Positions 34,124 to 42,048 of a stretch of 64,000 bases of DNA are shown in pieces. The stretch spans positions 62,001 through 126,000 of the forward strand of contig NZ_NFIU01000004.1 of NCBI RefSeq assembly GCF_002159535.1, in the 5' to 3' direction. Under the pieces are notes generated by a model. The model saw only the letters and a list, made by a program, of their open reading frames with translations. It was not told where the DNA came from and ran no database searches. Origin of the DNA: Olsenella sp. An290. GTDB taxonomy: Bacteria; Actinomycetota; Coriobacteriia; Coriobacteriales; Atopobiaceae. Positions within the stretch are counted from its first letter, which is position 1; each line of letters begins with the position of its first letter. The translations under genes and the position numbers were made by a program.

Positions 34124-34900
34124 ATGCCAACACTTCGTGATTGCGTCTACGGCCAGGCGGTGGCCGATGCGCTGGGCGTGCCCTACGAGTTTCGTCCTCG
34201 GGGCTCGTTCCGCTGCACGGACATGGTCGGCCACGGCAGCCACAACAAGCCGGCGGGCACGTGGAGCGACGACACGTCGATGGCGCTCGCGGTCTGCGAC
34301 AGCTACCGTGAGCTGGGGCGCATTGACGTCGACGACATTCGCGGGCGCTTCGTGCGGTGGTATCGCGAGGGTGCCTACACGGTCGACGGGCTCTTTGACA
34401 TCGGCAACGCCACGCGCGAGGCGCTCGAGTGCGGGCACGGCCTTGCGGGGGAGCGGGACAACGGCAACGGCTCGCTCATGCGCGCGGTCCCGCTCGCGTT
34501 CACCGACGCCGCTGACGACGAGGTGCGCGCCGTCTCCGCGATCACGCACGCGCACCCGACCTCGACGGAGCCATGCGTCGCTATGGTGCATATCGCGCGG
34601 GACCTCATCGCCGGGGCGAGCCCGGCGGACGTGGCTTGTGACATTGCCGCGCGTCCCGTGGACGAGATTCGCTCTACCGGCTTCGTGTGCCACACCTTCG
34701 ACGCCGCGCTCTGGTGTCTGGCCAACACGTCGAGCTACGCCGAGTGCGCGCTCGCCGCGGTGAACCTCGGGGACGACACGGACACCACTGCCGCCGTCGC
34801 CGGCGCGCTCGCCGGCATCGTCTACGGCATCGAGGGGATTCCGGCCGAGTGGCTCGACGGGCTGCGGGGCACAGACGTCATCGAGGCGTGCCTGTTCTGA
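34124..34900 (+). CDS. ADP-ribosylglycohydrolase (DraG-like), copy 2
   Basis: Encodes 258 residues starting MPTLRDCVYGQAVADALGVP. It has the same metal and catalytic motifs as copy 1 (GTWSDDTSM; NLGDDTDTTAAVAGALAG) and differs from it mainly by scattered substitutions (for example Thr to Ala after DDTSM, CGHG for RGHG). AGGGAGGGGAG precedes the ATG. It should hydrolyse ADP-ribose linkages in the cytoplasm. No ADP-ribosyltransferase gene is visible nearby to provide its substrate. Confidence 0.9.
   Translation: MPTLRDCVYGQAVADALGVPYEFRPRGSFRCTDMVGHGSHNKPAGTWSDDTSMALAVCDSYRELGRIDVDDIRGRFVRWYREGAYTVDGLFDIGNATREALECGHGLAGERDNGNGSLMRAVPLAFTDAADDEVRAVSAITHAHPTSTEPCVAMVHIARDLIAGASPADVACDIAARPVDEIRSTGFVCHTFDAALWCLANTSSYAECALAAVNLGDDTDTTAAVAGALAGIVYGIEGIPAEWLDGLRGTDVIEACLF
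34130..34895 (+). repeat. Direct repeat, right copy (pairs with 19800-20565)
   Basis: Near-identical to the left copy over the ADP-ribosylglycohydrolase coding sequence, in the same orientation. It marks the right edge of the segment that carries the Panacea pair, CRISPR-Cas and YoeB. Confidence 0.85.
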
Positions 34901-34909
34901 GGCAAAGGC

Positions 34910-36301
34910 CTACCGATACAGCTCTTCCAGCCCTATGAGCACCGTGCGCTCGTCGCCCTGCGCCTCGAACCCAGAGCGCGAGAAGAACCCGTACCTGTGG
35001 CACATGAGCCCCGTCCGCTGCACCTGCTCGACCTCGTCCTCGATCATTCGCTGCGTGATGGGCGTCGAGCGGAACTTAGCCTCGTAGAAGGCGTATCCGA
35101 GCGGGTCTCGGGTGACAACGTCGAACTCCCCGTTCGTTCTTGTCGCCGGGTCGTCATAGGAATAAGTGCCAATCAGGTCAAAGGGCGGCTCGATGTTGCC
35201 CATCCGGTTCTGTCGCACCAGGTACTGACGGCACACCTCCTCGAAGGCGTGGGGGACAAACTGGGTCTCAAAGTCGTCGTTCACGTAGCGGTCGTAGAAG
35301 ACCTCGGGGTCAAGGACGCTGCGCTGCGACAGGTACCTGAAGACGTAGCGGTAGTAGAACTTGGAGAGCCCGTCACAGATGACGTACGAGGTGCGCTTCT
35401 TGTTGTTGGGATCGTTGATGGGCGTGCGTCGTTGGACGAGCTGCATTCCAATCAGCCTGTTGAGCACGTTGACCAGCGTCGCGCCGCTGGAGACGTGCGA
35501 CTGGCTCAGGATGTCCCGGTAGCGGGCGTGCCCGTCGGCGAGCGCGGAGAAGATCTCGTGGGCGTTTCCGATCTTCGAGATCTCGGAGAGCAGGTAGGAG
35601 GGCACCTCGTCCTCAAGCCGCGCGTCCGGCTCAAGAATCAGGCGAATGAGGTTCTCCCGGACCGAGGCGTTCTTGTCAATGAGGCGGTTGTAGTACGGAA
35701 TGCCACCGAACACGCTGAAGAGACGAACCTTGTCCTCGCAGGAGCGCTCCGGATAGAACTGCGCGGACTCGTAGTAGTCCATTGGCTGGAGGTTGATCTT
35801 GAGGTCGATGCGCCCATAGAGGGGGTTGTCACGCTCCATCAGGGACCTCATGACCTCTACGTACGACCCGCAGAGGATGAGCGAGAGGTGCGATCGGTCG
35901 CGATACTCGTCGAGAAGAACCTGGAGGATGCTGTCCATTCCCTTCACGACGTCGCGGAGGTAGGGATACTCATCGATGGCGAGCACGATTTTCTCTCCTG
36001 TCGCTCGGTCGAAGACAAAGCGCAGAGCGGCCTCGACGTCGGAGAAGGCGAGCGGGGGCATCTCAAAGGCCTCCGCGATGACCTCGGAGAGGTTTCTCGT
36101 GTTGTTCTCGGCAGTGGTCTGGCGGCATTCGTAGTAGATGGCGCGAGCGCCGCTGGCCTGCCGCATGGCATGGAGGATGAGCTCGCTCTTGCCGACGCGA
36201 CGTCTGCCGTAGACGAGCGTTGCGCTCTGAGCGGGGGAGGAGAATTGTTCGCAGAGTTTTGCCTGCTCGCGCACGCGTCCGATGAATTCCACTTTACTCA
36301 C
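34910..36301 (-). CDS. AAA ATPase with DUF234-like nuclease-fold C-terminus
   Basis: Encodes 463 residues. YGRRRVGKSELI (Walker A, ~31-42) and VLAIDEYPYL (Walker B, ~106-115) define an archaeal-type ATPase domain. A winged-helix part follows, then a C-terminal DUF234-like region with GEFDVVTRDPLGYAFYEAKFR, whose D...E-x-K resembles a PD-(D/E)XK core. Such ATPases are common accessory genes of unknown function, possibly defence-related. GTG start after AGAGG; its upstream region has a strong inverted repeat (36307-36343). Confidence 0.82.
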   Translation of the reverse strand: MSKVEFIGRVREQAKLCEQFSSPAQSATLVYGRRRVGKSELILHAMRQASGARAIYYECRQTTAENNTRNLSEVIAEAFEMPPLAFSDVEAALRFVFDRATGEKIVLAIDEYPYLRDVVKGMDSILQVLLDEYRDRSHLSLILCGSYVEVMRSLMERDNPLYGRIDLKINLQPMDYYESAQFYPERSCEDKVRLFSVFGGIPYYNRLIDKNASVRENLIRLILEPDARLEDEVPSYLLSEISKIGNAHEIFSALADGHARYRDILSQSHVSSGATLVNVLNRLIGMQLVQRRTPINDPNNKKRTSYVICDGLSKFYYRYVFRYLSQRSVLDPEVFYDRYVNDDFETQFVPHAFEEVCRQYLVRQNRMGNIEPPFDLIGTYSYDDPATRTNGEFDVVTRDPLGYAFYEAKFRSTPITQRMIEDEVEQVQRTGLMCHRYGFFSRSGFEAQGDERTVLIGLEELYR

Positions 36302-36306
36302 CTCTG

Positions 36307-36343
36307 TTTACTCAAAAAAGTTGAGTCAAAAAAACTGAGTAAA
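36307..36343 (-). promoter_or_regulatory. ACTCA/TGAGT inverted repeat before the DUF234 ATPase
   Basis: TTTACTCA (36307-36314) pairs with TGAGTAAA (36336-36343), and a third copy of the core, TTGAGTCAA, lies in the middle. The site begins six bases upstream of the GTG start, so a bound protein or a folded leader would block expression. The start codon itself continues the theme (TGAGTAAAG), giving four ACTCA/TGAGT elements in 50 bases. Confidence 0.6.
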
Positions 36344-36567
36344 GTGTAGCAGATTGGGACCGCTTTGCGTGAGTTGAGCGCGTCTAGCCGCACCTTCTGA
36401 AGGTGAGTGGATTGAGAATGGCGGAGCGTCTTTTTCGAGTTTGATGACGTCGTGAGATTATTCGCCACTGGCTTGCGTGTCCCCCCACACCCGATTCGCT
36501 GCGTTGAGGCCAGTATCTGTCCGCCCGTCCTGCTACTATCGCCTCAAGGTCGAAGCGGGAGGTCACC
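36344..36567. other. Intergenic region at the edge of the accessory island
   Basis: No gene seen. The right end has GCGGGAGGT before the macrodomain start. From here on base composition and codon use are those of the GC-rich chromosome. Confidence 0.4.
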
Positions 36568-37587
36568 ATGCCGTTCTCCATCGTTCGCAACGACATCGCG
36601 CGCGTGCGCGCCGACGTGCTCGTCAACGCCGCCAACGAGCGGCTCGCCGCCGGAGGCGGGGTCTGCGGGGCGATTTTCGAGGGTGCGGGCGTGAGCAGGA
36701 TGGCGGCCGCATGCGCGAAGATCGGGCGCTGCCCCACGGGCTCGGCGGTGACCACGCCGGGCTTTGACCTGCCGTGCCGCTGGGTGGTCCATGCGGTGGG
36801 CCCCGTCTGGCGCGGTGGGTCACACGGTGAGAGGGAGCTCCTGCAGAGCTGCTACCGCAGCGTGTTCGCCGAGGCGGCGCGCCTCGGCGCGACTTCGGTG
36901 GCGTTTCCGCTCATATCCGCCGGCATCTTCGGCTACCCCGTGCGCGAGGCGCTCGACGTGGCCCGCGCCGAGGCGTCGGCGTTTCTCGACGACCACCCGG
37001 ACGTGGAGGTGACGCTCGTCGTCTTCACGCGCGACGTGGTGGCGCAGGGCGTGGCGCTCCTGGGCGAGCTGCGCGAGTACGTGGACGACGCGTACGTGGA
37101 AAACAGCCCGCACCTGTACGACCGCTCCGCCGAGCTCCGCGAGCTCTGCGCCCCCGAGGCGTACCCCACCGCGGCGCCCGTACCCGCCCCAACCCCCAGT
37201 GCTCCGGCCGCGCCCGACGAGCTCGCCGAGCGCCTGGCGCACCTGGACGCGTCCTTCTCGGAGGCGCTGCTCGCGCTGATCGACGAGCGCGGACTCACCG
37301 ACGCCCAGGTCTATCGCCGGGCAAACCTCAGCCGCCAGCTCTTCTCCAAGATCCGCTCCAAGCCGGACTACCGACCGAGCAAGCCCACGGCGGTGGCGCT
37401 GGCGCTCGCGCTCGGGCTCACCCTGCCGCAGACGCAGGGGCTTCTCGCCCACGCCGGGCTCACGCTCTCGCGCAGCAGCAAGTTCGACGTGATCGTCAAG
37501 TTCTACCTCGCGCGCGGCGTCCACGACGTCATGACCGTGAACGAGGCGCTCTTCGCCTTCGACCAGCCTCTGCTCGGCTCGCAGTAG
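36568..37587 (+). CDS. Macrodomain protein with C-terminal helix-turn-helix-like domain
   Basis: Encodes 339 residues. Residues ~1-165 are a macrodomain that binds ADP-ribose or a derivative: DVLVNAANERLAAGGGVCGAIFEGAG, then GSAVTTPGFDLPCRWVVHAVGP and SAGIFGYP. A Pro/Ala-rich linker (~190-215) leads to a C-terminal region whose QVYRRANLSRQLFSKIRS and KPTAVALALALGLTL resemble an Xre-like helix-turn-helix. GGGAGG precedes the ATG. With the ADP-ribosylglycohydrolases in this window it points to ADP-ribose handling, but its partners are unknown. Confidence 0.85.
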   Translation: MPFSIVRNDIARVRADVLVNAANERLAAGGGVCGAIFEGAGVSRMAAACAKIGRCPTGSAVTTPGFDLPCRWVVHAVGPVWRGGSHGERELLQSCYRSVFAEAARLGATSVAFPLISAGIFGYPVREALDVARAEASAFLDDHPDVEVTLVVFTRDVVAQGVALLGELREYVDDAYVENSPHLYDRSAELRELCAPEAYPTAAPVPAPTPSAPAAPDELAERLAHLDASFSEALLALIDERGLTDAQVYRRANLSRQLFSKIRSKPDYRPSKPTAVALALALGLTLPQTQGLLAHAGLTLSRSSKFDVIVKFYLARGVHDVMTVNEALFAFDQPLLGSQ

Positions 37588-37691
37588 GAGCGGCGCCCAG
37601 CGCGCCAGATGTCGCCCGGCGGTTTACCTCTACCTCGGCGTCTCCGCGTAGCCTTCATGTTGTCAGGTTGGCTGCGACAAGGGAGGCAGCA

Positions 37692-38336
37692 ATGCGCACG
37701 GAGATCGTCTTCATCCTGGATGCGAGCGGTTCGATGGCGGGGCTCGAGGCAGACACGGTCGGCGGCTTCAACAGCCTCATCGAGAAGAACCGGGAGGAGC
37801 CGGGGGAGGCCGTGGTGTCCACGGTGCTCTTCTCGGGCGGCTCGCGCGTCCTGCACGACCGGCTCGACATTCGCGAGGTGCCCCGGCTCACGGGGCGCGA
37901 CTACGAGTGCTGCGGGTGCACGGCGTTGCTCGACGCCGTGGGCGGCGCCATCAGGCACGTCGACCTGGTCCAGGGTGTGCAGCCCAAGGGCTACGAGGCG
38001 GACCGGGTGCTCTTTGTCATCACCACCGACGGCCAGGAGAACGCGAGCCGTCGCTACACGCACCCGCAGGTCAAGCGCATGATTGAGGAGCACCGGAAGA
38101 AGGGCTGGGAGTTCCTGTTCATAGGCGCCAACATCGACGCCGCGGCGGAGGCGGCGAGCCTGGGCATCGCGCCCGAGCGCGCGGCGGACTACGTGGCGGA
38201 CGGCCGCGGAACCGGGGTGCTCTACGAGGCGGTGGCGTCTGCGGTGGCAGAGGTGCGCGCGTGCCCGCCCAGCGCGGCGATGGGCGACGCGTGGCGCGTG
38301 GGGCTCGACGCCGACGTGCGGGCACGGAGGAGGTAG
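37692..38336 (+). CDS. von Willebrand factor A domain protein
   Basis: Encodes 214 residues. IVFILDASGSMAG is the metal-ion-dependent adhesion site DxSxS, and VLFVITTDGQENAS supplies the later MIDAS aspartate. It covers a single VWA domain with no signal peptide, so it acts in the cytoplasm, probably as a protein-binding module. GGGAGG decides the ATG at 37692. Similar stand-alone proteins occur near tellurium-resistance and stress genes, but none is adjacent here. Confidence 0.82.
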   Translation: MRTEIVFILDASGSMAGLEADTVGGFNSLIEKNREEPGEAVVSTVLFSGGSRVLHDRLDIREVPRLTGRDYECCGCTALLDAVGGAIRHVDLVQGVQPKGYEADRVLFVITTDGQENASRRYTHPQVKRMIEEHRKKGWEFLFIGANIDAAAEAASLGIAPERAADYVADGRGTGVLYEAVASAVAEVRACPPSAAMGDAWRVGLDADVRARRR

Positions 38337-38367
38337 GCGCGCAAGGCCAAGGACGCCAGATAGCGCC

Positions 38368-38404
38368 GGCGAGAAGAACCTGCAGCCCGCGGGTTCTTCT
38401 CGCC
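38368..38404. terminator. Strong hairpin between the VWA and YccF genes
   Basis: GGCGAGAAGAACC (38368-38380) pairs perfectly with GGTTCTTCTCGCC (38392-38404). No T-run follows. It is built from the GAGAAGAAC word that recurs through the chromosomal parts of the window. Confidence 0.6.
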
Positions 38405-38454
38405 GCCCGGGCGGGTACACTTCTCACATTCGACTCGTCTGGCGGGAGGTGGCC

Positions 38455-38823
38455 ATGGGCTGTCTGAGCGTACTGTTCAACCTGATCTGGATTCTCACGG
38501 GAGGCTGGGTGACGGCGCTCGGGTTTCTCATCGTTGGCGTGCTCTGCTACGTTACGATCATTGGGATCCCCATCGGCCGGCAGGCGTTCAAGATGGCGAG
38601 CCTGACCCTAGCGCCGTTTGGCAAGGAAATCGTCTACGGCGGGGGCGCCCCGTCGGTGGCAGCGAACGTTGTCTGGCTGATACTGGGCGGCTGGTGGTCG
38701 GCCCTGTGCTACCTGATCGAGGGCGCGCTCTACTGCGTGACCGTCGTCGGGATCCCGTTTGGCCTGCAGCTCTTCAAGATGGCCAAGCTCACCCTGTGGC
38801 CCTTCGGCGCGGAGGTGCGGTAG
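38455..38823 (+). CDS. yccF: YccF domain membrane protein
   Basis: Encodes 122 residues made of two similar halves, each with a hydrophobic pair of segments and the signature IGIPIGRQAFKMASLTLAPFG or VGIPFGLQLFKMAKLTLWPFG. This is the inner-membrane YccF family, of unknown function. GGGAGG at 38444-38449 points to the ATG at 38455. Confidence 0.88.
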   Translation: MGCLSVLFNLIWILTGGWVTALGFLIVGVLCYVTIIGIPIGRQAFKMASLTLAPFGKEIVYGGGAPSVAANVVWLILGGWWSALCYLIEGALYCVTVVGIPFGLQLFKMAKLTLWPFGAEVR

Positions 38824-38835
38824 GGGCGGTTGCCC

Positions 38836-40206
38836 CTAAAGACAGTGCGCCATATAGAGCGGCAGATACTGCCGGTGACCGGAGCTTTGCAGCTGCTTTG
38901 GATGGAGGATGTACTCGGCTCCCACGCGCTTCTCGTAGCGCGGCCTGAAGTCATCCAACGACACTGTGCTGTAGCTCTTTGTCGACTTGACCTCAATCGG
39001 ACAGATGCGCAGCTTGTTGCCGGCATCTGAATAGGGCTGCGTTATCAGGAAGTCCACCTCGCGCGGCCGGGGCTTTTTGTCGTCAGACAGAGGAGGCTCG
39101 GACCATGTGTGATAAAACAGCGAGTGGCCACTTGCCTTGAGCTGCTGCGCGACAACGTTTTCTGCGAGCATTCCCTTGTTCACCGAAACTCTGCCAAACT
39201 GGAGGTCGCGATGGACGGAGAGGGATTCCGGTCCGTCGGCGAACGCAAGAGACACGAGAAGCCCAGTGTCTGCCATGTAGCACTTGAGAGAGCTCTCTTC
39301 CTCGTTGAGTCGGAGTCCAACGTTTGGGTCGGTGCAGAGGCGACACATGTTGGCGATGTGCGCATCGGCAAGCCAGTCCAGTGCTGCCTCGCAACCTTCG
39401 TAGCGAACGCCCCTGCCGAGCGTGGAGAACTTGAACCGCTTGGAGGACGCGGACAGCTGCCCCGGAATTGCCTGGAAAATGGCTCGCGCCCTTCGAGCGT
39501 CACTTCCCCCAAACTTTGTGATGTCCTCGAGGTAGAGGTTGAGGATACGGCGCTTGATGTGGTCGCATCCTCCGAAGTCCTTTTCCTCTATGAAAGCCTC
39601 GACCGATTGGGGCATTCCTCCTACGAGCATGTACTCGTTGAACAGCCGCATGATTTTGGCGTGCACGTTATCGGGGAGCGGCTGTAGACTTGCGCGGGCT
39701 CTCCGTATCTCGTCAGCGTAGATGTCGAGCCCGCATGCCCACAGGTACTCCTCGAAATCCATGGGGTTGAGCTCGATCCGGTCCTCCTCCGAGGGGATGA
39801 CGATGTCGGCAATGTTCTTTCGCAGCGAGACGAGGGACCCGGTCTCTATGTAGTCAAAACGCCCGTCTTCGACGAGGTGCTTGACGTACTCACGGGCGAG
39901 GGGGAATCGCTGCACCTCATCGAAGATGATGACACTGTCACGCCTCTTCAGCTGCTTTCCGTACTCCAGCTGCAGCATGCGGAGGAACGTGTCAACGTCC
40001 TCACGATGGTTGCGAAAGAGCTCGAGCGTTGCGGGACTTGCCGCCGAAAAGTCGATATAGAGGTAGTCAGCATATTCGTTCTTCGCGAATGCTCGGACGA
40101 GCGTGGTCTTGCCCACACGTCTTGCGCCCTCGATGAGCAGGGCACTTTTTCCTTTTGACTCCCGCTTCCATATGAGGAGCTTTTCATAGCATTTACGTCT
40201 ATACAT
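38836..40206 (-). CDS. AAA ATPase with DUF4143 C-terminal domain
   Basis: Encodes 456 residues. IEGARRVGKTTLVRAFAK is Walker A and SVIIFDEVQRFP Walker B. ETGSLVSL, then PMDFEEYLWACG and the GGMPQSVEAFI region are typical of the large AAA_14/DUF4143 family. The C-terminal part has EVDFLI and ICPIEVKSTKSYS, a PD-(D/E)XK-like E-x-K core. The physiological role of these genes is unclear; they spread by transfer. It is a single-gene unit convergent with yccF. Confidence 0.88.
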   Translation of the reverse strand: MYRRKCYEKLLIWKRESKGKSALLIEGARRVGKTTLVRAFAKNEYADYLYIDFSAASPATLELFRNHREDVDTFLRMLQLEYGKQLKRRDSVIIFDEVQRFPLAREYVKHLVEDGRFDYIETGSLVSLRKNIADIVIPSEEDRIELNPMDFEEYLWACGLDIYADEIRRARASLQPLPDNVHAKIMRLFNEYMLVGGMPQSVEAFIEEKDFGGCDHIKRRILNLYLEDITKFGGSDARRARAIFQAIPGQLSASSKRFKFSTLGRGVRYEGCEAALDWLADAHIANMCRLCTDPNVGLRLNEEESSLKCYMADTGLLVSLAFADGPESLSVHRDLQFGRVSVNKGMLAENVVAQQLKASGHSLFYHTWSEPPLSDDKKPRPREVDFLITQPYSDAGNKLRICPIEVKSTKSYSTVSLDDFRPRYEKRVGAEYILHPKQLQSSGHRQYLPLYMAHCL

Positions 40207-40559
40207 ATCTCTACCTCAGTTCTCTGCAAAATCCGCTAGTTCTATTATCCATTATAGCTACAGTATCCACTGGTATGAGATAGCTGATTTCCTGCAGAAT
40301 CCGTCAGCCATTTCATCGTTGACTTCCAGTTTCAACGAGGCGCCCCAGGACTCAGCGCGACACGCATCGATGAGACAAACGGCAGACGGCCGAGGGTGAT
40401 GTTCCGCGGCAAGGGGTGCGAGAGCCCGCGTCCCTCTCGGCACGCCCCTTACCGAAAGACGTGTCTCCGTCCGTCGTGCCGTACTTATCGCCCGTCCTGT
40501 CATGGGGTAGGAAAACGCCAGCAGCGCGCATCCGGCGCGCAACGGAAGAAGGGAAGAAC
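40207..40559. other. Intergenic region between the DUF4143 ATPase and the SDR gene
   Basis: AT-rich near 40220-40280, probably the leftward promoter of the ATPase gene. CTGCAAAATCCG (40225 region) and CTGCAGAATCCG (about 40293) form an imperfect direct repeat. The right part is GC-rich without a convincing gene, ending in GGAAGAAC before the SDR start. Confidence 0.4.
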
Positions 40560-41318
40560 ATGCAGCTCGAGAACAAGGTTGCGGTCGTCACCGGCGCGTC
40601 GTCGGGCATGGGGCACGCCATCGTGGAGCTCTTCGCGCGAGAGGGGGCAAAGGTGGTGGCCGTCGCTCGGCGAAAGGAGCGCCTGGAGGAGCTGGCGGCG
40701 AGCTTGGCCGACGCCCCGGGAGAGGTTGCTCCCTATCCCGGCGACGTCTCTCTGCGCGAGGTCAACGAGGGCATGATCGACTTTGCCCAGAAGACCTTCG
40801 GCGGCTTTGACGTCCTCGTCAACAACGCGGGCATCATGGACGACATGTCCCCCGTCGGCGATGCCACGGACGAGAAGTACGAGCAGGTCATGGCCGTCAA
40901 CGTCTACGGCCCGCTCGCGGCCATGCGCGCCGCGGTGAACGCCTTCAAGGCCTCCGGCACCAAGGGCTCGATCGTCAACGTGGCGTCCGTCGGCGGCATG
41001 CGCACCTGTGCCGGCGCCATCTACTGCGCCTCCAAGGCCGCGCTCATCTCGCTCACCAAGAACACCGCCTACATGTACATGGCCGACGGCATCCGCACGA
41101 ACTGCATTGCGCCGGGCGGCATCGTGACGGAGATCGCCACGTCGATGGGCGTCCCCAACCCGGCAGGCTACGGGCGCATCAAGCCCGTGCTGGACTGCGC
41201 GCCGGCGCCGGGCAGCGCCGAGGAGATCGCCGCTGCGGCGCTCTTCCTGGCCAGCGACGCCGCGAGCTACGTCAACGGCGTCGTCCTGCCCGTGGACGGC
41301 GGCTGGATGGCGGGCTGA
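40560..41318 (+). CDS. SDR family NAD(P)-dependent oxidoreductase
   Basis: Encodes 252 residues. VVTGASSGMGHAI (nucleotide-binding glycine motif), NNAG, and YCASK (the Tyr-x3-Lys catalytic pair) show a classical short-chain dehydrogenase; the C-terminal LASDAASYVNGVVLPVDGGW is typical. The ATG at 40560 follows GGGAAG. The basic residues after the first glycine (RRKERLEEL) hint at NADP preference. The substrate cannot be told. A strong terminator follows. Confidence 0.9.
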   Translation: MQLENKVAVVTGASSGMGHAIVELFAREGAKVVAVARRKERLEELAASLADAPGEVAPYPGDVSLREVNEGMIDFAQKTFGGFDVLVNNAGIMDDMSPVGDATDEKYEQVMAVNVYGPLAAMRAAVNAFKASGTKGSIVNVASVGGMRTCAGAIYCASKAALISLTKNTAYMYMADGIRTNCIAPGGIVTEIATSMGVPNPAGYGRIKPVLDCAPAPGSAEEIAAAALFLASDAASYVNGVVLPVDGGWMAG

Positions 41319-41340
41319 GCTCGCCTGCATAGAACGAGGC

Positions 41341-41375
41341 GGCGGGGCTGTCGGCGCTGTGTCGACAGCCCCGCC
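41341..41375 (+). terminator. Intrinsic terminator after the SDR gene
   Basis: GGCGGGGCTGTCG (41341-41353) pairs perfectly with CGACAGCCCCGCC (41363-41375), followed by ATTAATTATT. Confidence 0.8.
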
Positions 41376-41434
41376 ATTAATTATTGTCCGGTCGCCCTTG
41401 TACGCTCCTCTCAAGTCAAGAGGGGGGAGCCAAC

Positions 41435-41761
41435 ATGTACGAGCCGTCACGTCAGCTGATGTCGTTCAACGTCGCGGGGTTCCAGTTCTGGGACGGTGCG
41501 CTGGTGCTCGGGGAGCTCAGGGCGGGCACGCCGCTCGAGCTCGTCCCGGAGCCGGACAACCCGCACGATCCCGAGGCCATTGCGCTGCGCTACCATGGGA
41601 CCAAGCTCGGCTACGTTCCGGCAGACGAGAACGCCGTGCTCTCGGTGATGTGCTTCTACGGGCATGCCGCGGCGTTCGAGGCGCGCGTGCTGCAGGTGGA
41701 CCCGGAGGCCGCGCCTTGGAAGCAGGTGCGCGTCGGCGTCTTCGTGACGGATGCGCGCTGA
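41435..41761 (+). CDS. HIRAN domain protein
   Basis: Encodes 108 residues. FNVAGFQFWDG, then LELVPEPDNPHDPEAIALRYHGTKLGYVPADEN, is the HIRAN fold, which binds DNA ends or damaged DNA in larger helicases and also occurs alone in bacteria. GGGGGGAG precedes the ATG. The two following genes are on the same strand and close by, so an operon is possible. Confidence 0.85.
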   Translation: MYEPSRQLMSFNVAGFQFWDGALVLGELRAGTPLELVPEPDNPHDPEAIALRYHGTKLGYVPADENAVLSVMCFYGHAAAFEARVLQVDPEAAPWKQVRVGVFVTDAR

Positions 41762-41809
41762 GGCTGGGTCGGCGTACGGCCAGCAAAGCGAGAAGAACGG
41801 AGGGTCCAG

Positions 41810-42037
41810 ATGGATACCGGCTTTCGCAGCGTGATCAGGTCTGACGGCATGATGCACTTCGAGCACGAGATTGGCAACGCGCGCTTTGACCTCTCCGACG
41901 GCAGCATGACACAGGTTCTGGGCTCGTTCGGGGACATGCAGAGCGTTGTGCGTCCGAATGGCTCGATCGGCATCGAGCAGACCGTCGGCAACATGAGGTT
42001 CAATCTCGACCAGGGGAACTTCGATCAGCTCCTTTAG
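41810..42037 (+). CDS. Small protein of unknown function
   Basis: Encodes 75 residues with a repeated beta-like pattern: FEHEIGNARFDLSDG and IEQTVGNMRFNLDQG are two similar units. GGAGG precedes the ATG. It ends 11 bases before the broken ADP-ribosylglycohydrolase gene. No family is recognised. Confidence 0.55.
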   Translation: MDTGFRSVIRSDGMMHFEHEIGNARFDLSDGSMTQVLGSFGDMQSVVRPNGSIGIEQTVGNMRFNLDQGNFDQLL

Positions 42038-42048
42038 GGGAGGCGCGC

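Noticed and set aside
38836-40206. Insertion-sequence or transposase gene at the DUF4143 ATPase
   Set aside because: The protein has Walker A/B and DUF4143 text; no terminal inverted repeats or target duplications are seen around it.
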